In this document: positions 53,010 to 63,370 of the stretch, piece after piece
Layout: each line of letters starts with the position of its first letter
Numbering within the stretch: the stretch's first letter is position 1
From: Bacteroides sp. ET71
GTDB taxonomy: Bacteria; Bacteroidota; Bacteroidia; Bacteroidales; Bacteroidaceae
Direction of reading: 5' to 3'
DNA length: 64,000 bases
Assembly: GCF_023336905.1 (NCBI RefSeq)
Contig: NZ_JAMBLS010000017.1
Span: 1-64,000 of the forward strand
Position numbers and translations under genes: made by a program
The notes under the pieces: generated by a model
What the model was told of the DNA's origin: nothing
Database searches by the model: none
Seen by the model: only the letters and a program-made list of their open reading frames with translations

Positions 53010-54170
53010 TCAGAGCAGCTTCACGAACTCGTCGAACAGGAACTCCGTGTCCGTCGGTCCCGATGCCGCTTCGGGGTGGAACTGTGCGGAGAACCAGGGA
53101 TTGCGTTTGTGGCGGATGCCCTCGTTCGAGCCGTCGTTCATGTTCACAAAGAGCGGTTCCCAATCCGTGCCCAGCGTGTTGTTGTCCACCGCATAGCCGT
53201 GGTTCTGGCTGGTGATGAAGCAGCGCTCCGTCCCCACCATGCGCACGGGCTGGTTGTGGCTGCGGTGTCCGTACTTCAGCTTGTAGATTTTCGCCCCTCC
53301 GGCCTTGCTTAGCAATTGGTTGCCCATGCAGATGCCGAAGATGGGGAGCTTCTCGTTCTGCATTGCGCGGCGGATGTTCTGCACGGCAGCATCGCACGTA
53401 TCAGGGTCTCCGGGGCCGTTGGAGATGAACAGGCCGTCGAACTCCAGGCCGTTGAAGTCATAATTCCAGGGAACGCGGATGACTTCCACGCCGCGCTTTA
53501 TCAGGCAGCGGAGGATATTGGCTTTCACACCACAATCGACCAGGACGACCTTTTTTAATGAAGAATTAGGAATGAAGAATGAAGAATTCAGTTGTTCGTT
53601 CAGTTCGTTCTTCGGGGTATCGACGGGGAACGTCTTGCTTTTGTCGCCTGCATAGACAATGATCTCCTTGCACGACACGCGGTCCACATAGTTTATCTCC
53701 CCATACGAAGGAAATTCTTCATTCTTCGTTCTTGATTCTTCATTAAACTCGATTCTGCCCATCATCACGCCATGCTCGCGCAGAGCCTTGGTCAGTGCCC
53801 GCGTGTCGATGCCCGTGATGCCGGGAATCTGTTCGCGTTTCAACCAGTCGCCCAGGCTCTCCACAGCGTTCCAATGGCTGTAGTTCTCGCTGTAGTCGCT
53901 GACGATGATGGCCTCGGCATGTATCTTTTCACTTTCCATGTAGTGGGGCAGCCCATTCTGGGCGAAGGTGAAGGGCGGCACGCCGTAGTTGCCCACCAAG
54001 GGATAAGTCAGTGTCATCAACTGCCCGGCGTAGCTGGGGTCTGTCAGGCTTTCGGGGTATCCCGTCATGGCCGTGTTGAAGACCACTTCGCCCGCCACGG
54101 GCTTCTCATAACCGAACGACTGCCCGTGGAAGCACGAGCCGTCGTCGAGGATAAGGGTTACGTTTCTCAT
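53010..54170 (-). CDS. carA: Carbamoyl-phosphate synthase small subunit, with repeat-derived insertions
   Basis: Glutaminase subunit, 386 residues. N-terminal domain (LILDDGSCFHGQSFGYEKP, MTGYPESLTDPSYAGQ, GITGIDTRALTKALREHG) and class I amidotransferase domain with nucleophile Cys in IFGICMGNQLLSKAGGA and His/Glu in QFHPEAASGPTDTEF. Odd: between the domains it holds two in-frame stretches, NEESRTKNEEFPS and LNSSFFIPNSSLKK, encoded by GAAGAATGAAGAAT-type intergenic repeat DNA in opposite orientations (53720-53752 and 53562-53596). Start overlaps the upstream small gene by ATGA. Confidence 0.96.
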   Translation of the reverse strand: MRNVTLILDDGSCFHGQSFGYEKPVAGEVVFNTAMTGYPESLTDPSYAGQLMTLTYPLVGNYGVPPFTFAQNGLPHYMESEKIHAEAIIVSDYSENYSHWNAVESLGDWLKREQIPGITGIDTRALTKALREHGVMMGRIEFNEESRTKNEEFPSYGEINYVDRVSCKEIIVYAGDKSKTFPVDTPKNELNEQLNSSFFIPNSSLKKVVLVDCGVKANILRCLIKRGVEVIRVPWNYDFNGLEFDGLFISNGPGDPDTCDAAVQNIRRAMQNEKLPIFGICMGNQLLSKAGGAKIYKLKYGHRSHNQPVRMVGTERCFITSQNHGYAVDNNTLGTDWEPLFVNMNDGSNEGIRHKRNPWFSAQFHPEAASGPTDTEFLFDEFVKLL

Positions 54171-54385
54171 TCTTTATCTGGTTCGTTATTGTTGTTCTTA
54201 TTATTCTTTATTCTTTTCATCGCAGGTCCCACCAGCCCTATGCATACGCCGATGGGCAGCCACAGGCCGATGTTATCGAAGATGATGCCAAATGCCACGC
54301 CGAGTGCGATGCCAATGGTTAACCATTCGCCCGCGATGTCGGGTTTCTTCTTTTCATTCTTCATTCTAAATTCTTCATTCTTCAT
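54167..54385 (-). CDS. Small membrane protein between purF and carA
   Basis: 72 residues: charged N-terminus (MKNEEFRMKNEKKKPDIAGEW) derived from the GAAGAATGAAGAAT repeat, two close hydrophobic segments LTIGIALGVAFGIIFDNIGLW and LPIGVCIGLVGPAM with glycine-zipper spacing, then a basic Asn/Lys-rich tail. The ATG directly follows the purF stop (TAAATG) and its stop overlaps the carA ATG, so it appears translationally coupled to both. Family not recognised. The start could also be the second Met (residue 8). Confidence 0.72.
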   Translation of the reverse strand: MKNEEFRMKNEKKKPDIAGEWLTIGIALGVAFGIIFDNIGLWLPIGVCIGLVGPAMKRIKNNKNNNNEPDKE

Positions 54386-56269
54386 TTAGAACTGATATAC
54401 CTGCTCGATGTAGTCGATGAACGCCTTGTTCAGCATCTTCACCCCGCCTGGCGTGGGATAGTCGCCACTGAAGTACCAGTCGCCCGGATGGTTGGGGCAG
54501 GCTTGGTGAAGTCCTTGTATGGGCTGGTAGACAATCTCTACCTTGGCTTTGATGCCCTTAGGCGTGAGCAGCTCAGCAATCTTGGCCGAAATCTCCTCGT
54601 CGCTGAAAGGTGCGTAGATGTCCTTCACATAGTTCTGCATCTGCTCCTTGGGCAAGTCTGCCTGCTCTTTCGACTTACGGTAGGCCGAGGCGATGATGTT
54701 GCGCATCTCCCTCTCCTTCAGCAGTTCGATGGCAGCTTTGAAAGCGATGAACTCACTCATGCGGGACATATCGATGCCGTAGTAGTCGGGGTAGCGCACT
54801 TGGGGAGAGCTGGACACGATGACGATCTTCTTCGGTCCCAACCGGTCCAATATGCCGATGATGCTCTGCCTGAGGGTGGTGCCGCGCACGATGCTGTCGT
54901 CTATGATAGCCAAGTTATCTACTCCCGGTACCAAGCTACCATAAGTGATGTCGTACACATGGGCTGCCAAGTCGTTGCGGGTGTTGCCCTCGGCAATGAA
55001 CGTGCGCAGCTTGATGTCCTTGATGGCCACCTTCTCGCTACGTATACGACGGGACAAGATGTTGACCAGTTGTTCGTGCGTAGGAGTGTGTTCCAAGGCA
55101 TCTATCTGATAGACCTTCTCTTCATTCAAGTATTCATTCAACCCTTCCATCATGCCGCAATAGGCCACTTCAGCCGTATTGGGGATGAAGGAGAAAACAG
55201 TATGGTCAATATCATTGTCGATGGCCCGAAGGATGCTGGGCACCAACTCCTTGCCGAGGAGTTTCCTTTCCAGGTAGATATCGGCATCACTTCCTCGGCT
55301 GAAATAGATGCGCTCGAAAGAACAGGGCTTCAGAGCGCGCTGCTTGTTCACCTGCACCGTACGCATCTTGCCACCTTTGGTAAAGATAACCGCCTGTCCG
55401 GGTTGCATTTCCTTGATGGAGTCGATGGGTACATTGAATACCGTCTGTATCACAGGACGCTCACTGGCCAGCACTGCCACTTCATCGTCCTGATACCAGA
55501 AAGCGGTACGGATCCCCCACGGGTCACGGATGGCAAATGACTCGCCGCTACCCGTCAGTCCGCAGATGACGTATCCCCCATCCCATTCCTTGCTCGACGT
55601 GCGCAACACGTTGGCCAAATCTATATGATCTTCTATATAGTGAGTGATATCCATCCCTGCCAATCCCTCAGCTTCAGCAATGTTGAAGAGTCGTTCCACT
55701 TCCCGGTCCAACCGGTGGCCTACCTGCTCCAGCATGATATAGGTATCGGCATATTTGCGGGGATGTTGCCCCATAGCTGTGATGCGGGCAAATATCTCAT
55801 CCACATTAGTCAGATTGAAGTTGCCGCACAAAGCCAGGTTCTTCGCCCGCCAATTGTTTCTCCTTAAGAACGGATGCACATACGAGAGGCCCGACTTGCC
55901 TGTAGTAGAGTAACGCAGATGTCCCATATAGACCTCGCCGGCAAAAGGCAGGCATTTCTTGGCATAGTCCGCATCGTGCAGTTGCTCAGGCGTCAGGTCT
56001 TTAAATTGGCTATGCACGGTATTGAATATCTCCGTAATGGCTCCCGAGCCTAAAGCCCTTTCGCGAAACATGTATTCCTCTCCGGGGTTAGCTTCCAGCT
56101 TGACGCAAGCCAGACCGGCTCCCTCCTGCCCCCGGTTATGCTGCTTCTCCATCAGCAGGTAAAGCTTGTTCAGCCCGTACATCCATGTCCCGTACTTCTG
56201 TTCGTAGTACTCCAAGGGTTTCAGCAGGCGTATCATGGCCACGCCACATTCATGTTTCAGTTGTTCCAT
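54386..56269 (-). CDS. purF: Amidophosphoribosyltransferase-type protein (long form)
   Basis: 627 residues. N-terminal Ntn glutaminase with nucleophile Cys8 in KHECGVAMIRLL, HLRYSTTGKSG and LCGNFNLTN; phosphoribosyltransferase domain with the PRPP loop LAIIDDSIVRGTTLRQS. It transfers glutamine ammonia to PRPP at the start of purine synthesis. It is longer than the about 500-residue E. coli PurF, with the Cys preceded by seven residues and inserts near the C-terminus, as in a second PurF paralogue known in Bacteroidales; whether it is the main enzyme is not decidable here. Confidence 0.88.
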   Translation of the reverse strand: MEQLKHECGVAMIRLLKPLEYYEQKYGTWMYGLNKLYLLMEKQHNRGQEGAGLACVKLEANPGEEYMFRERALGSGAITEIFNTVHSQFKDLTPEQLHDADYAKKCLPFAGEVYMGHLRYSTTGKSGLSYVHPFLRRNNWRAKNLALCGNFNLTNVDEIFARITAMGQHPRKYADTYIMLEQVGHRLDREVERLFNIAEAEGLAGMDITHYIEDHIDLANVLRTSSKEWDGGYVICGLTGSGESFAIRDPWGIRTAFWYQDDEVAVLASERPVIQTVFNVPIDSIKEMQPGQAVIFTKGGKMRTVQVNKQRALKPCSFERIYFSRGSDADIYLERKLLGKELVPSILRAIDNDIDHTVFSFIPNTAEVAYCGMMEGLNEYLNEEKVYQIDALEHTPTHEQLVNILSRRIRSEKVAIKDIKLRTFIAEGNTRNDLAAHVYDITYGSLVPGVDNLAIIDDSIVRGTTLRQSIIGILDRLGPKKIVIVSSSPQVRYPDYYGIDMSRMSEFIAFKAAIELLKEREMRNIIASAYRKSKEQADLPKEQMQNYVKDIYAPFSDEEISAKIAELLTPKGIKAKVEIVYQPIQGLHQACPNHPGDWYFSGDYPTPGGVKMLNKAFIDYIEQVYQF

Positions 56270-56304
56270 ATATATTATATAATGTATGTCAGTTTATAAT
56301 TGTT

Positions 56305-56396
56305 TTGAAACGTTCAACCTTGCTACGTTGAAACGTTCAACCTTGCTACGTTGAAACGTTCAACCTTACTACGTTGAAACGTTCAACCCTGCTATT
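56305..56396. repeat. Array I: 4 x 23-bp palindromic repeat between glmS and purF
   Basis: Units at 56305, 56328, 56351 and 56374, exactly 23 bp apart and nearly identical, with core TTGAAACGTTCAA (13 bp, TTGAA/TTCAA arms) and spacer CCTTGCTACG. It begins 6 bases after the glmS stop and ends 36 bases before the purF ATG. Confidence 0.96.
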
Positions 56397-56401
56397 CGAT
56401 A

Positions 56402-58246
56402 TCACTCCACCGTCACCGATTTAGCCAAGTTGCGCGGCTGATCCACATCCATCCCCTTGCACACGGCAATGTGATAGGCCAGCATTTGCAGGGGCACGGT
56501 AGTGATAAGCGGTTCGAGGCACTCGGGCGTTTCCGGCAATTCAATGCACGTGTCGGCTATGCGACTGATTACCGTATCTCCTCGGGTGACCAGGGCAATG
56601 ACACGTCCCTTGCGGGCCTTGATTTCCTGTATATTGCTCAGCACCTTTTCGTAAAGACCGTTGCGGGTGGCGATGACCACGACAGGCATCTCGGCATCTA
56701 TCAAAGCAATAGGCCCGTGCTTCATCTCGGCTGCGGGATAGCCTTCGGCGTGTATGTATGAGATTTCCTTCAGCTTAAGCGCCCCTTCCAAAGCTACCGG
56801 ATAGCTGTATCCACGTCCCAAGTAAATGAAGTTGTGGGCGTAAGTGAATATCTTCGAAAGTTGGGCAATACGGTCGTTAAGCTGGAGTACTTCTTTCATC
56901 TTACTTGGAATGGCACTCAATTCGCGAACCATTGACAAGTACTCGGCCTCGGAAAGCGTTCCCCTTTCCTTGGCCAAGGTAAGAGCCAACATCACCAATA
57001 CCGTCACTTGTCCCGTAAAAGCCTTTGTGGAAGCCACACCAATCTCCGGCCCCACGTGAATGTAAGCACCTGTATCCGTGATGCGCGGGATGCTGGAGCC
57101 AATGACATTGCAAATACCGAAGATGAAAGCCCCACGGCTTTTGGCCAGCTCTACGGCAGCCAAGGTATCGGCTGTTTCACCACTTTGCGAAATGGCTATG
57201 ACCACATCGTTCTCATCTATGACAGGATTCCGATAGCGGAACTCACTGGCATATTCCACTTCTACCGGGATGCGGCAGAAACTTTCTATCAACTGCTTGC
57301 CAATAAGGCCGGCATGCCAAGACGTTCCGCACGCCACGATGATGAACCGTTTGGCACGAAGCAAGCGCTCTTTATGGTCTATCACGGAAAAAAGTATCAC
57401 ATGATTCTCATTCACATTGATACGTCCCCGCATGCAATCGCAGATACAATCCGGTTGCTCGAAGATTTCCTTCAGCATGAAATGCGGATATCCTCCTTTC
57501 TCCAATTGACCAAGGTTGAGGGCGACCGTTTTCACTTCGTGCGAACATTCTACATTGTTCAGGTTCACGATGCGCAAAGGCTTATCTCGGCGGATGAGTG
57601 CTATTTCTTCATCTTCCAGATAAACCACCTGATCCGTATATTCTACAATAGGAGTAGCATCCGACGCCAAAAAGAATTCGTTTGTACCGATACCCACGAC
57701 GAGCGGACTACTTTTACGGGCCGCCACGATTTCATCGGGATTATCCCTGTCCAGCACAGCAATGGCATATGCGCCAATCACCTCCTGCAAGGCTAGTTGT
57801 ACGGCTGTAAGCAAATCTATGTGATTAGAATTCTGAATATATTCTATCAACTGCACCAGCACTTCAGTATCCGTACTGCTTTTGAATACATAACCTTTGG
57901 CCTGGAGCTTTTCTTTTAGTGTGGCATAGTTTTCAATGATGCCATTGTGGATAAGGGCTAATCTTTCAGAGGAAGAAAAATGAGGATGTGCATTGAGCGA
58001 ACAAGGTTCTCCGTGCGTAGCCCAACGAGTATGAGCAATACCAACTGTTCCGGAAATATCCTTATGAGTAGCAAATGCTTCCAAATCAGCCACCTTTCCT
58101 TTGGTCTTATACACATTTAGCTGTTTATTGTCACTGATAAGTGCCACTCCAGCACTGTCATATCCGCGGTACTCCAACCGTTTCAATCCTTTAATAAGGA
58201 TGGGATAGGCTTGTTTCTTGCCTATATAGCCTACTATTCCACACAT
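56402..58246 (-). CDS. glmS: Glutamine--fructose-6-phosphate aminotransferase (isomerising)
   Basis: 614 residues; makes glucosamine-6-phosphate for peptidoglycan and LPS. The N-terminal nucleophile is Cys2 (MCGIVGYIG), which fixes the start at 58246; GYDSAGVAL, HTRWATHGEP and HNGIIENY follow. Two SIS domains: CGTSWHAGLIGKQLIE / SQSGETADTLAAVELAK and YLGRGYSYPVALEGALKLKEISYIHAEGYPAAEMKHGP; ends NLAKSVTVE as usual. First gene of the glmS-purF-carAB block. No glmS ribozyme seen upstream. Confidence 0.97.
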   Translation of the reverse strand: MCGIVGYIGKKQAYPILIKGLKRLEYRGYDSAGVALISDNKQLNVYKTKGKVADLEAFATHKDISGTVGIAHTRWATHGEPCSLNAHPHFSSSERLALIHNGIIENYATLKEKLQAKGYVFKSSTDTEVLVQLIEYIQNSNHIDLLTAVQLALQEVIGAYAIAVLDRDNPDEIVAARKSSPLVVGIGTNEFFLASDATPIVEYTDQVVYLEDEEIALIRRDKPLRIVNLNNVECSHEVKTVALNLGQLEKGGYPHFMLKEIFEQPDCICDCMRGRINVNENHVILFSVIDHKERLLRAKRFIIVACGTSWHAGLIGKQLIESFCRIPVEVEYASEFRYRNPVIDENDVVIAISQSGETADTLAAVELAKSRGAFIFGICNVIGSSIPRITDTGAYIHVGPEIGVASTKAFTGQVTVLVMLALTLAKERGTLSEAEYLSMVRELSAIPSKMKEVLQLNDRIAQLSKIFTYAHNFIYLGRGYSYPVALEGALKLKEISYIHAEGYPAAEMKHGPIALIDAEMPVVVIATRNGLYEKVLSNIQEIKARKGRVIALVTRGDTVISRIADTCIELPETPECLEPLITTVPLQMLAYHIAVCKGMDVDQPRNLAKSVTVE

Positions 58247-58276
58247 ATTCAGATTCAGATTTTGTTTTTGATGGTG

Positions 58277-58284
58277 CAAAGATA
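58277..58284 (-). promoter_or_regulatory. -7 promoter element for glmS
   Basis: Minus-strand TATCTTTG, 31 bases before the ATG at 58246. Confidence 0.58.
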
Positions 58285-58325
58285 GTGATTATTACGAACA
58301 TTATGTTAAGAGAAGGGAGATTTCT

Positions 58326-58355
58326 TGAACAGATAGACATAGATTTGTCTGTTCA
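58326..58355. other. Hairpin between the glmS and thi promoters
   Basis: TGAAC-AGACA and TGTCTGTTCA pair with one 4-base bulge. GTTCAG recurs at 58351 and 58369. It may be a decayed relative of the palindromic arrays. The rest of 58285-58441 has no other feature I can name. Confidence 0.4.
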
Positions 58356-58441
58356 GCTATATTTAGATGTTCAGTAGAATAAGAGTTTGAATTTCGCAGC
58401 ACAAAAAAAGTCCAAAAGTTCTTTTTTACACAGATTTCCGC

Positions 58442-58449
58442 TATCTTTG
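58442..58449 (+). promoter_or_regulatory. -7 promoter element for the thiamine operon
   Basis: TATCTTTG, placed just upstream of the TPP riboswitch. Confidence 0.65.
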
Positions 58450-58455
58450 CGCCTT

Positions 58456-58538
58456 GGAGTCAAAGGGGTGCCCCCGCATGGGGCTGAGATTATACCCTCG
58501 AACCTGATGCAGGTAATGCTGCCGTAGGAATTGGACAT
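58456..58538 (+). ncRNA. TPP riboswitch (THI element)
   Basis: Conserved core visible in order: GGGGTGC, CTGAGAT, ACCCTCGAACCTGATGCAGG and TAATGCTGCCGTAGGAA. Its position between the promoter and thiS, upstream of a full thiamine operon, fits. Expected to lower expression when thiamine pyrophosphate is abundant. No clear terminator between it and thiS, so control of translation is likely. Confidence 0.96.
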
Positions 58539-58620
58539 CGTTTATCTTCATCACGTACTCATTTCAGGGTGCCCCGGTTGTTCTCCTCCTATTTTATACA
58601 TTTATATAAAGAATTTAAAG

Positions 58621-58818
58621 ATGAAAATCAGATTAAACGGCAAAGAGCTTGAAAGCTCTTCTGCAAATTTACTTGAGTTATCTTACGAACTTTCCTTGCC
58701 ACAACAAGGAGTAGCTATCGCAATAAATAATCGCATGATTCCGCGCACTGCTTGGGCTAATACTAAGTTGGAGGAAGAGGCATCGATTGTCATCATCAAA
58801 GCTGCTTGTGGAGGATAA
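58621..58818 (+). CDS. thiS: Sulfur carrier protein ThiS
   Basis: 65-residue ubiquitin-like carrier ending in Gly-Gly (IKAACGG), thiocarboxylated to give sulfur to the thiazole ring. Start MKIRLNGKELE; the longer open frame covers the riboswitch 3' flank and is not used. Followed after 3 bases by thiE. Confidence 0.95.
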   Translation: MKIRLNGKELESSSANLLELSYELSLPQQGVAIAINNRMIPRTAWANTKLEEEASIVIIKAACGG

Positions 58819-58821
58819 ATT

Positions 58822-59442
58822 ATGATACCCGTACAATTCATTACCCACCAAACAGAACGCTATACTTATTTAGAAAGTGCTCGTTTAGCTCTTGAAGGCG
58901 GATGCCGATGGATTCAATTACGTATGAAAGATCAGCCTTTGAACCTTGTTGAAGCAACTGCACGAAAAGTGCAAGCACTATGCAAAGAATATGATGCCAT
59001 CTTTATTATTGATGATTACGTAGAATTGGTGCAATATCTTCACGCTGATGGCGTACATTTAGGACTTAAGGACATGCCTATCAAGCAAGCACGTGAACAA
59101 TTAGGTGAAGAATATCTAATAGGTGGTACAGCCAATACTTTCGATGATATTGTATATCAACAACGTGAAGGAGCAGATTATATAGGTTTAGGACCTTTCC
59201 GGCATACTACAACCAAACAGAAACTTAGCCCCTTATTGGGTCTCGAAGGATATACAACTCTCATGCAACGCATACGTGATGAACATATTACCTTACCAAT
59301 AGTAGCTATTGGTGGAATCACTCGCGATGATATTCCTAGCCTGATGAAGACGGGTATTCAAGGAATTGCGTTATCTGGTTCCATTTTACGGGCAGATAAT
59401 CCAATCAATGAAATGCGTTGTATATTAGAAACGACATATTAA
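58822..59442 (+). CDS. thiE: Thiamine-phosphate synthase
   Basis: 206-residue TIM barrel joining HMP-pyrophosphate and thiazole phosphate. Seen: [51 protein letters not shown] and [19 protein letters not shown] phosphate loop. Second gene of the operon, 20 bases before thiG. Confidence 0.95.
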   Translation: MIPVQFITHQTERYTYLESARLALEGGCRWIQLRMKDQPLNLVEATARKVQALCKEYDAIFIIDDYVELVQYLHADGVHLGLKDMPIKQAREQLGEEYLIGGTANTFDDIVYQQREGADYIGLGPFRHTTTKQKLSPLLGLEGYTTLMQRIRDEHITLPIVAIGGITRDDIPSLMKTGIQGIALSGSILRADNPINEMRCILETTY

Positions 59443-59462
59443 ACATTAAATGCATTATATAT

Positions 59463-60239
59463 ATGAAGAAGCTCACTATTGCCGGGCGCGAATTTGAATC
59501 GCGTCTTTTTCTGGGAACAGGAAAATTTAGCAGTAACCAAGTGATGGAGCAGGCAATTCTTGCATCCGGAACGCAAATGGTAACTGTGGCCATGAAACGA
59601 ATAGAATTAGATGACACAAACGACGATATGCTGCAGCATATTGTTCACCCTAATATTCAGTTGCTCCCTAACACGAGTGGAGTCCGTAATGCAGAAGAAG
59701 CCGTCTTTGCCGCTCAAATGGCTCGCGAAGCTTTCGGTACAAATTGGCTGAAATTGGAAATCCATCCGGATCCGCGTTACCTCCTCCCCGACTCTATTGA
59801 GACTTTGCTGGCCACTGAACAGCTTGTCCGTCTTGGCTTCATCGTTTTGCCTTATTGCCAAGCAGATCCTACTCTATGCAAGCGGCTAGAAGAAGCTGGT
59901 GCATCAGCAGTTATGCCACTGGGGGCTCCTATTGGAACGAATAAAGGCCTTCAAACCCGAGATTTTTTGCGCATTATCATTGAACAAGCAAGTGTTCCTG
60001 TCGTCGTTGACGCTGGTATTGGTGCCCCCAGTCATGCTGCCGAAGCAATGGAGATGGGGGCGTCAGCATGTCTGGTAAACACTGCTATTGCCGTTGCTCA
60101 AGATCCTGTACAAATGGCTACGGCTTTTAGTGAAGCTGTAGTTGCTGGTCGCCGCGCTTATGAAGCAGGATTAGCTCAGCCTTCCACTTCTCTACAAGCA
60201 GAAGCCAGTTCTCCTCTCACTGCATTTCTTAATCAATAA
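59463..60239 (+). CDS. thiG: Thiazole synthase ThiG
   Basis: 258-residue TIM barrel that assembles the thiazole from DXP, dehydroglycine and ThiS thiocarboxylate. Start [22 protein letters not shown]; Schiff-base Lys in [18 protein letters not shown]-terminal phosphate-binding [20 protein letters not shown] slightly longer frame starting in the thiE 3' end is not used. Confidence 0.96.
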   Translation: MKKLTIAGREFESRLFLGTGKFSSNQVMEQAILASGTQMVTVAMKRIELDDTNDDMLQHIVHPNIQLLPNTSGVRNAEEAVFAAQMAREAFGTNWLKLEIHPDPRYLLPDSIETLLATEQLVRLGFIVLPYCQADPTLCKRLEEAGASAVMPLGAPIGTNKGLQTRDFLRIIIEQASVPVVVDAGIGAPSHAAEAMEMGASACLVNTAIAVAQDPVQMATAFSEAVVAGRRAYEAGLAQPSTSLQAEASSPLTAFLNQ

Positions 60240-61949
<1,710 letters not shown>

Positions 61950-61950
61950 T

Positions 61951-63090
61951 ATGTTTAGTGAAGAATTAGATAAAATAAGTTGGGATGACATTACAGCCCG
62001 TATCCAGGCAAAAACAGACAATGACGTACGCCGTGCTTTAGGCAAAGAACGTTGTGACCTCGAGGACTTCATGGCCCTGATATCACCTGCTGCTACGCCA
62101 TATTTGGAAACGATGGCACGTTTAAGCCGGCAATATACCTTGGAACGCTTCGGCAAAACGATATCCATGTTTATACCGCTTTATCTTACGAACTCATGTA
62201 CAAATTCGTGTGTATATTGTGGGTTCCATGCCAGTAATCCCATGAAACGGACAATATTGACAGAAGAAGAAATTGTGAATGAATACAAGGCCATTAAACG
62301 CCTCGCACCATTTGAGAACCTCTTGTTAGTAACAGGCGAGAATCCTGCCCGTGCCGGAGTTCCCTACATAGCACGTGCGCTGGATCTTGCCAAGCCTTAT
62401 TTCAGCAATTTGAAAATAGAAGTAATGCCACTCAGCGCTGAGGACTATAAAGAACTGACCTATCACGGGATGAATGGAGTTATCTGTTTCCAGGAAACTT
62501 ATAACCGGGCACATTACAATATTTACCATCCCCGAGGGATGAAATCGAACTTTGAGTGGCGGTTGAATGGATTCGACCGCATGGGCGAAGCCGGAGTCCA
62601 CAGCATAGGTATGGGAGTATTGATAGGATTGGAAAAAGAGTGGCGTACAGATATTACCATGATGGCAGCCCATCTTCGCTATCTTCAAAACCGGTATTGG
62701 AGGACGAAATACAGTGTAAACTTCCCCCGCATGCGCCCTTCCGAGAACGGAGGCTTCCAACCCAATGTAATAATGAGCGATCGAGAATTAGCTCAGACTA
62801 CTTTCGCCATGCGCATTTTTGACCACGATGTTGACATATCATACTCTACGCGTGAACCAGAATATATCCGCGACCATATGGCAACTCTGGGAGTCACGAC
62901 AATGAGTGCGGAAAGCAAAACAGAACCAGGCGGATATTATACTTATCCACAAGCGTTGGAACAATTCCATGTCAGCGACGAACGTACGGCCATGGAAGTG
63001 GAAAAAGCTTTACGCATTATGGGACGTGAACCTGTCTGGAAAGATTGGGATGCCTCATTCGACCAGCCGAAAACCTCTCAAGCCGTGTAA
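61951..63090 (+). CDS. thiH: 2-iminoacetate synthase ThiH
   Basis: 379-residue radical-SAM enzyme cleaving tyrosine to give dehydroglycine for the thiazole. Radical-SAM cluster CTNSCVYC, plus BATS domain around residues 220-330. Its presence rather than ThiO fits an anaerobe. After its stop, 280 bases precede thiF, so thiF may be partly separate. Confidence 0.96.
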   Translation: MFSEELDKISWDDITARIQAKTDNDVRRALGKERCDLEDFMALISPAATPYLETMARLSRQYTLERFGKTISMFIPLYLTNSCTNSCVYCGFHASNPMKRTILTEEEIVNEYKAIKRLAPFENLLLVTGENPARAGVPYIARALDLAKPYFSNLKIEVMPLSAEDYKELTYHGMNGVICFQETYNRAHYNIYHPRGMKSNFEWRLNGFDRMGEAGVHSIGMGVLIGLEKEWRTDITMMAAHLRYLQNRYWRTKYSVNFPRMRPSENGGFQPNVIMSDRELAQTTFAMRIFDHDVDISYSTREPEYIRDHMATLGVTTMSAESKTEPGGYYTYPQALEQFHVSDERTAMEVEKALRIMGREPVWKDWDASFDQPKTSQAV

Positions 63091-63198
63091 TAAATAGCAT
63101 GTGTAGTAAATAGAAAAAGACATAAGGACCAATGAATATCCGTACCAAGCCAGCCTCATGTCCTGAGCATGTCACTATCGAGTCATGGAGAAGACGAA

Positions 63199-63239
63199 GA
63201 ATCATGTACGATGATTCTGGGAATCATATACGATGATTA
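63199..63239. repeat. Array J: 2 x 22-bp palindromic repeat between thiH and thiF
   Basis: GAATCATGTACGATGATTC at 63199 and GAATCATATACGATGATTA at 63221, 22 bp apart; each has GAATCAT/ATGATTC arms around 5 bases. TATCATTGTACGA at 63253 may be a decayed third copy. Confidence 0.85.
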
Positions 63240-63370
63240 TATGTCAATCCTCTATCATTGTACGACCAAGATACGGAGAAGGCAAAGCCATCTTGGCCCG
63301 TTGGATGCGGATGTTCATTTAAGAAGAGCCATTATAAAACAAAACCACTCATATAATAGTAGTAAAATCT

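Noticed and set aside
56270-58300. glmS ribozyme in the leader of glmS
   Set aside because: The leader between the -7 element (58277) and ATG is only about 30 bases and shows no ribozyme core.
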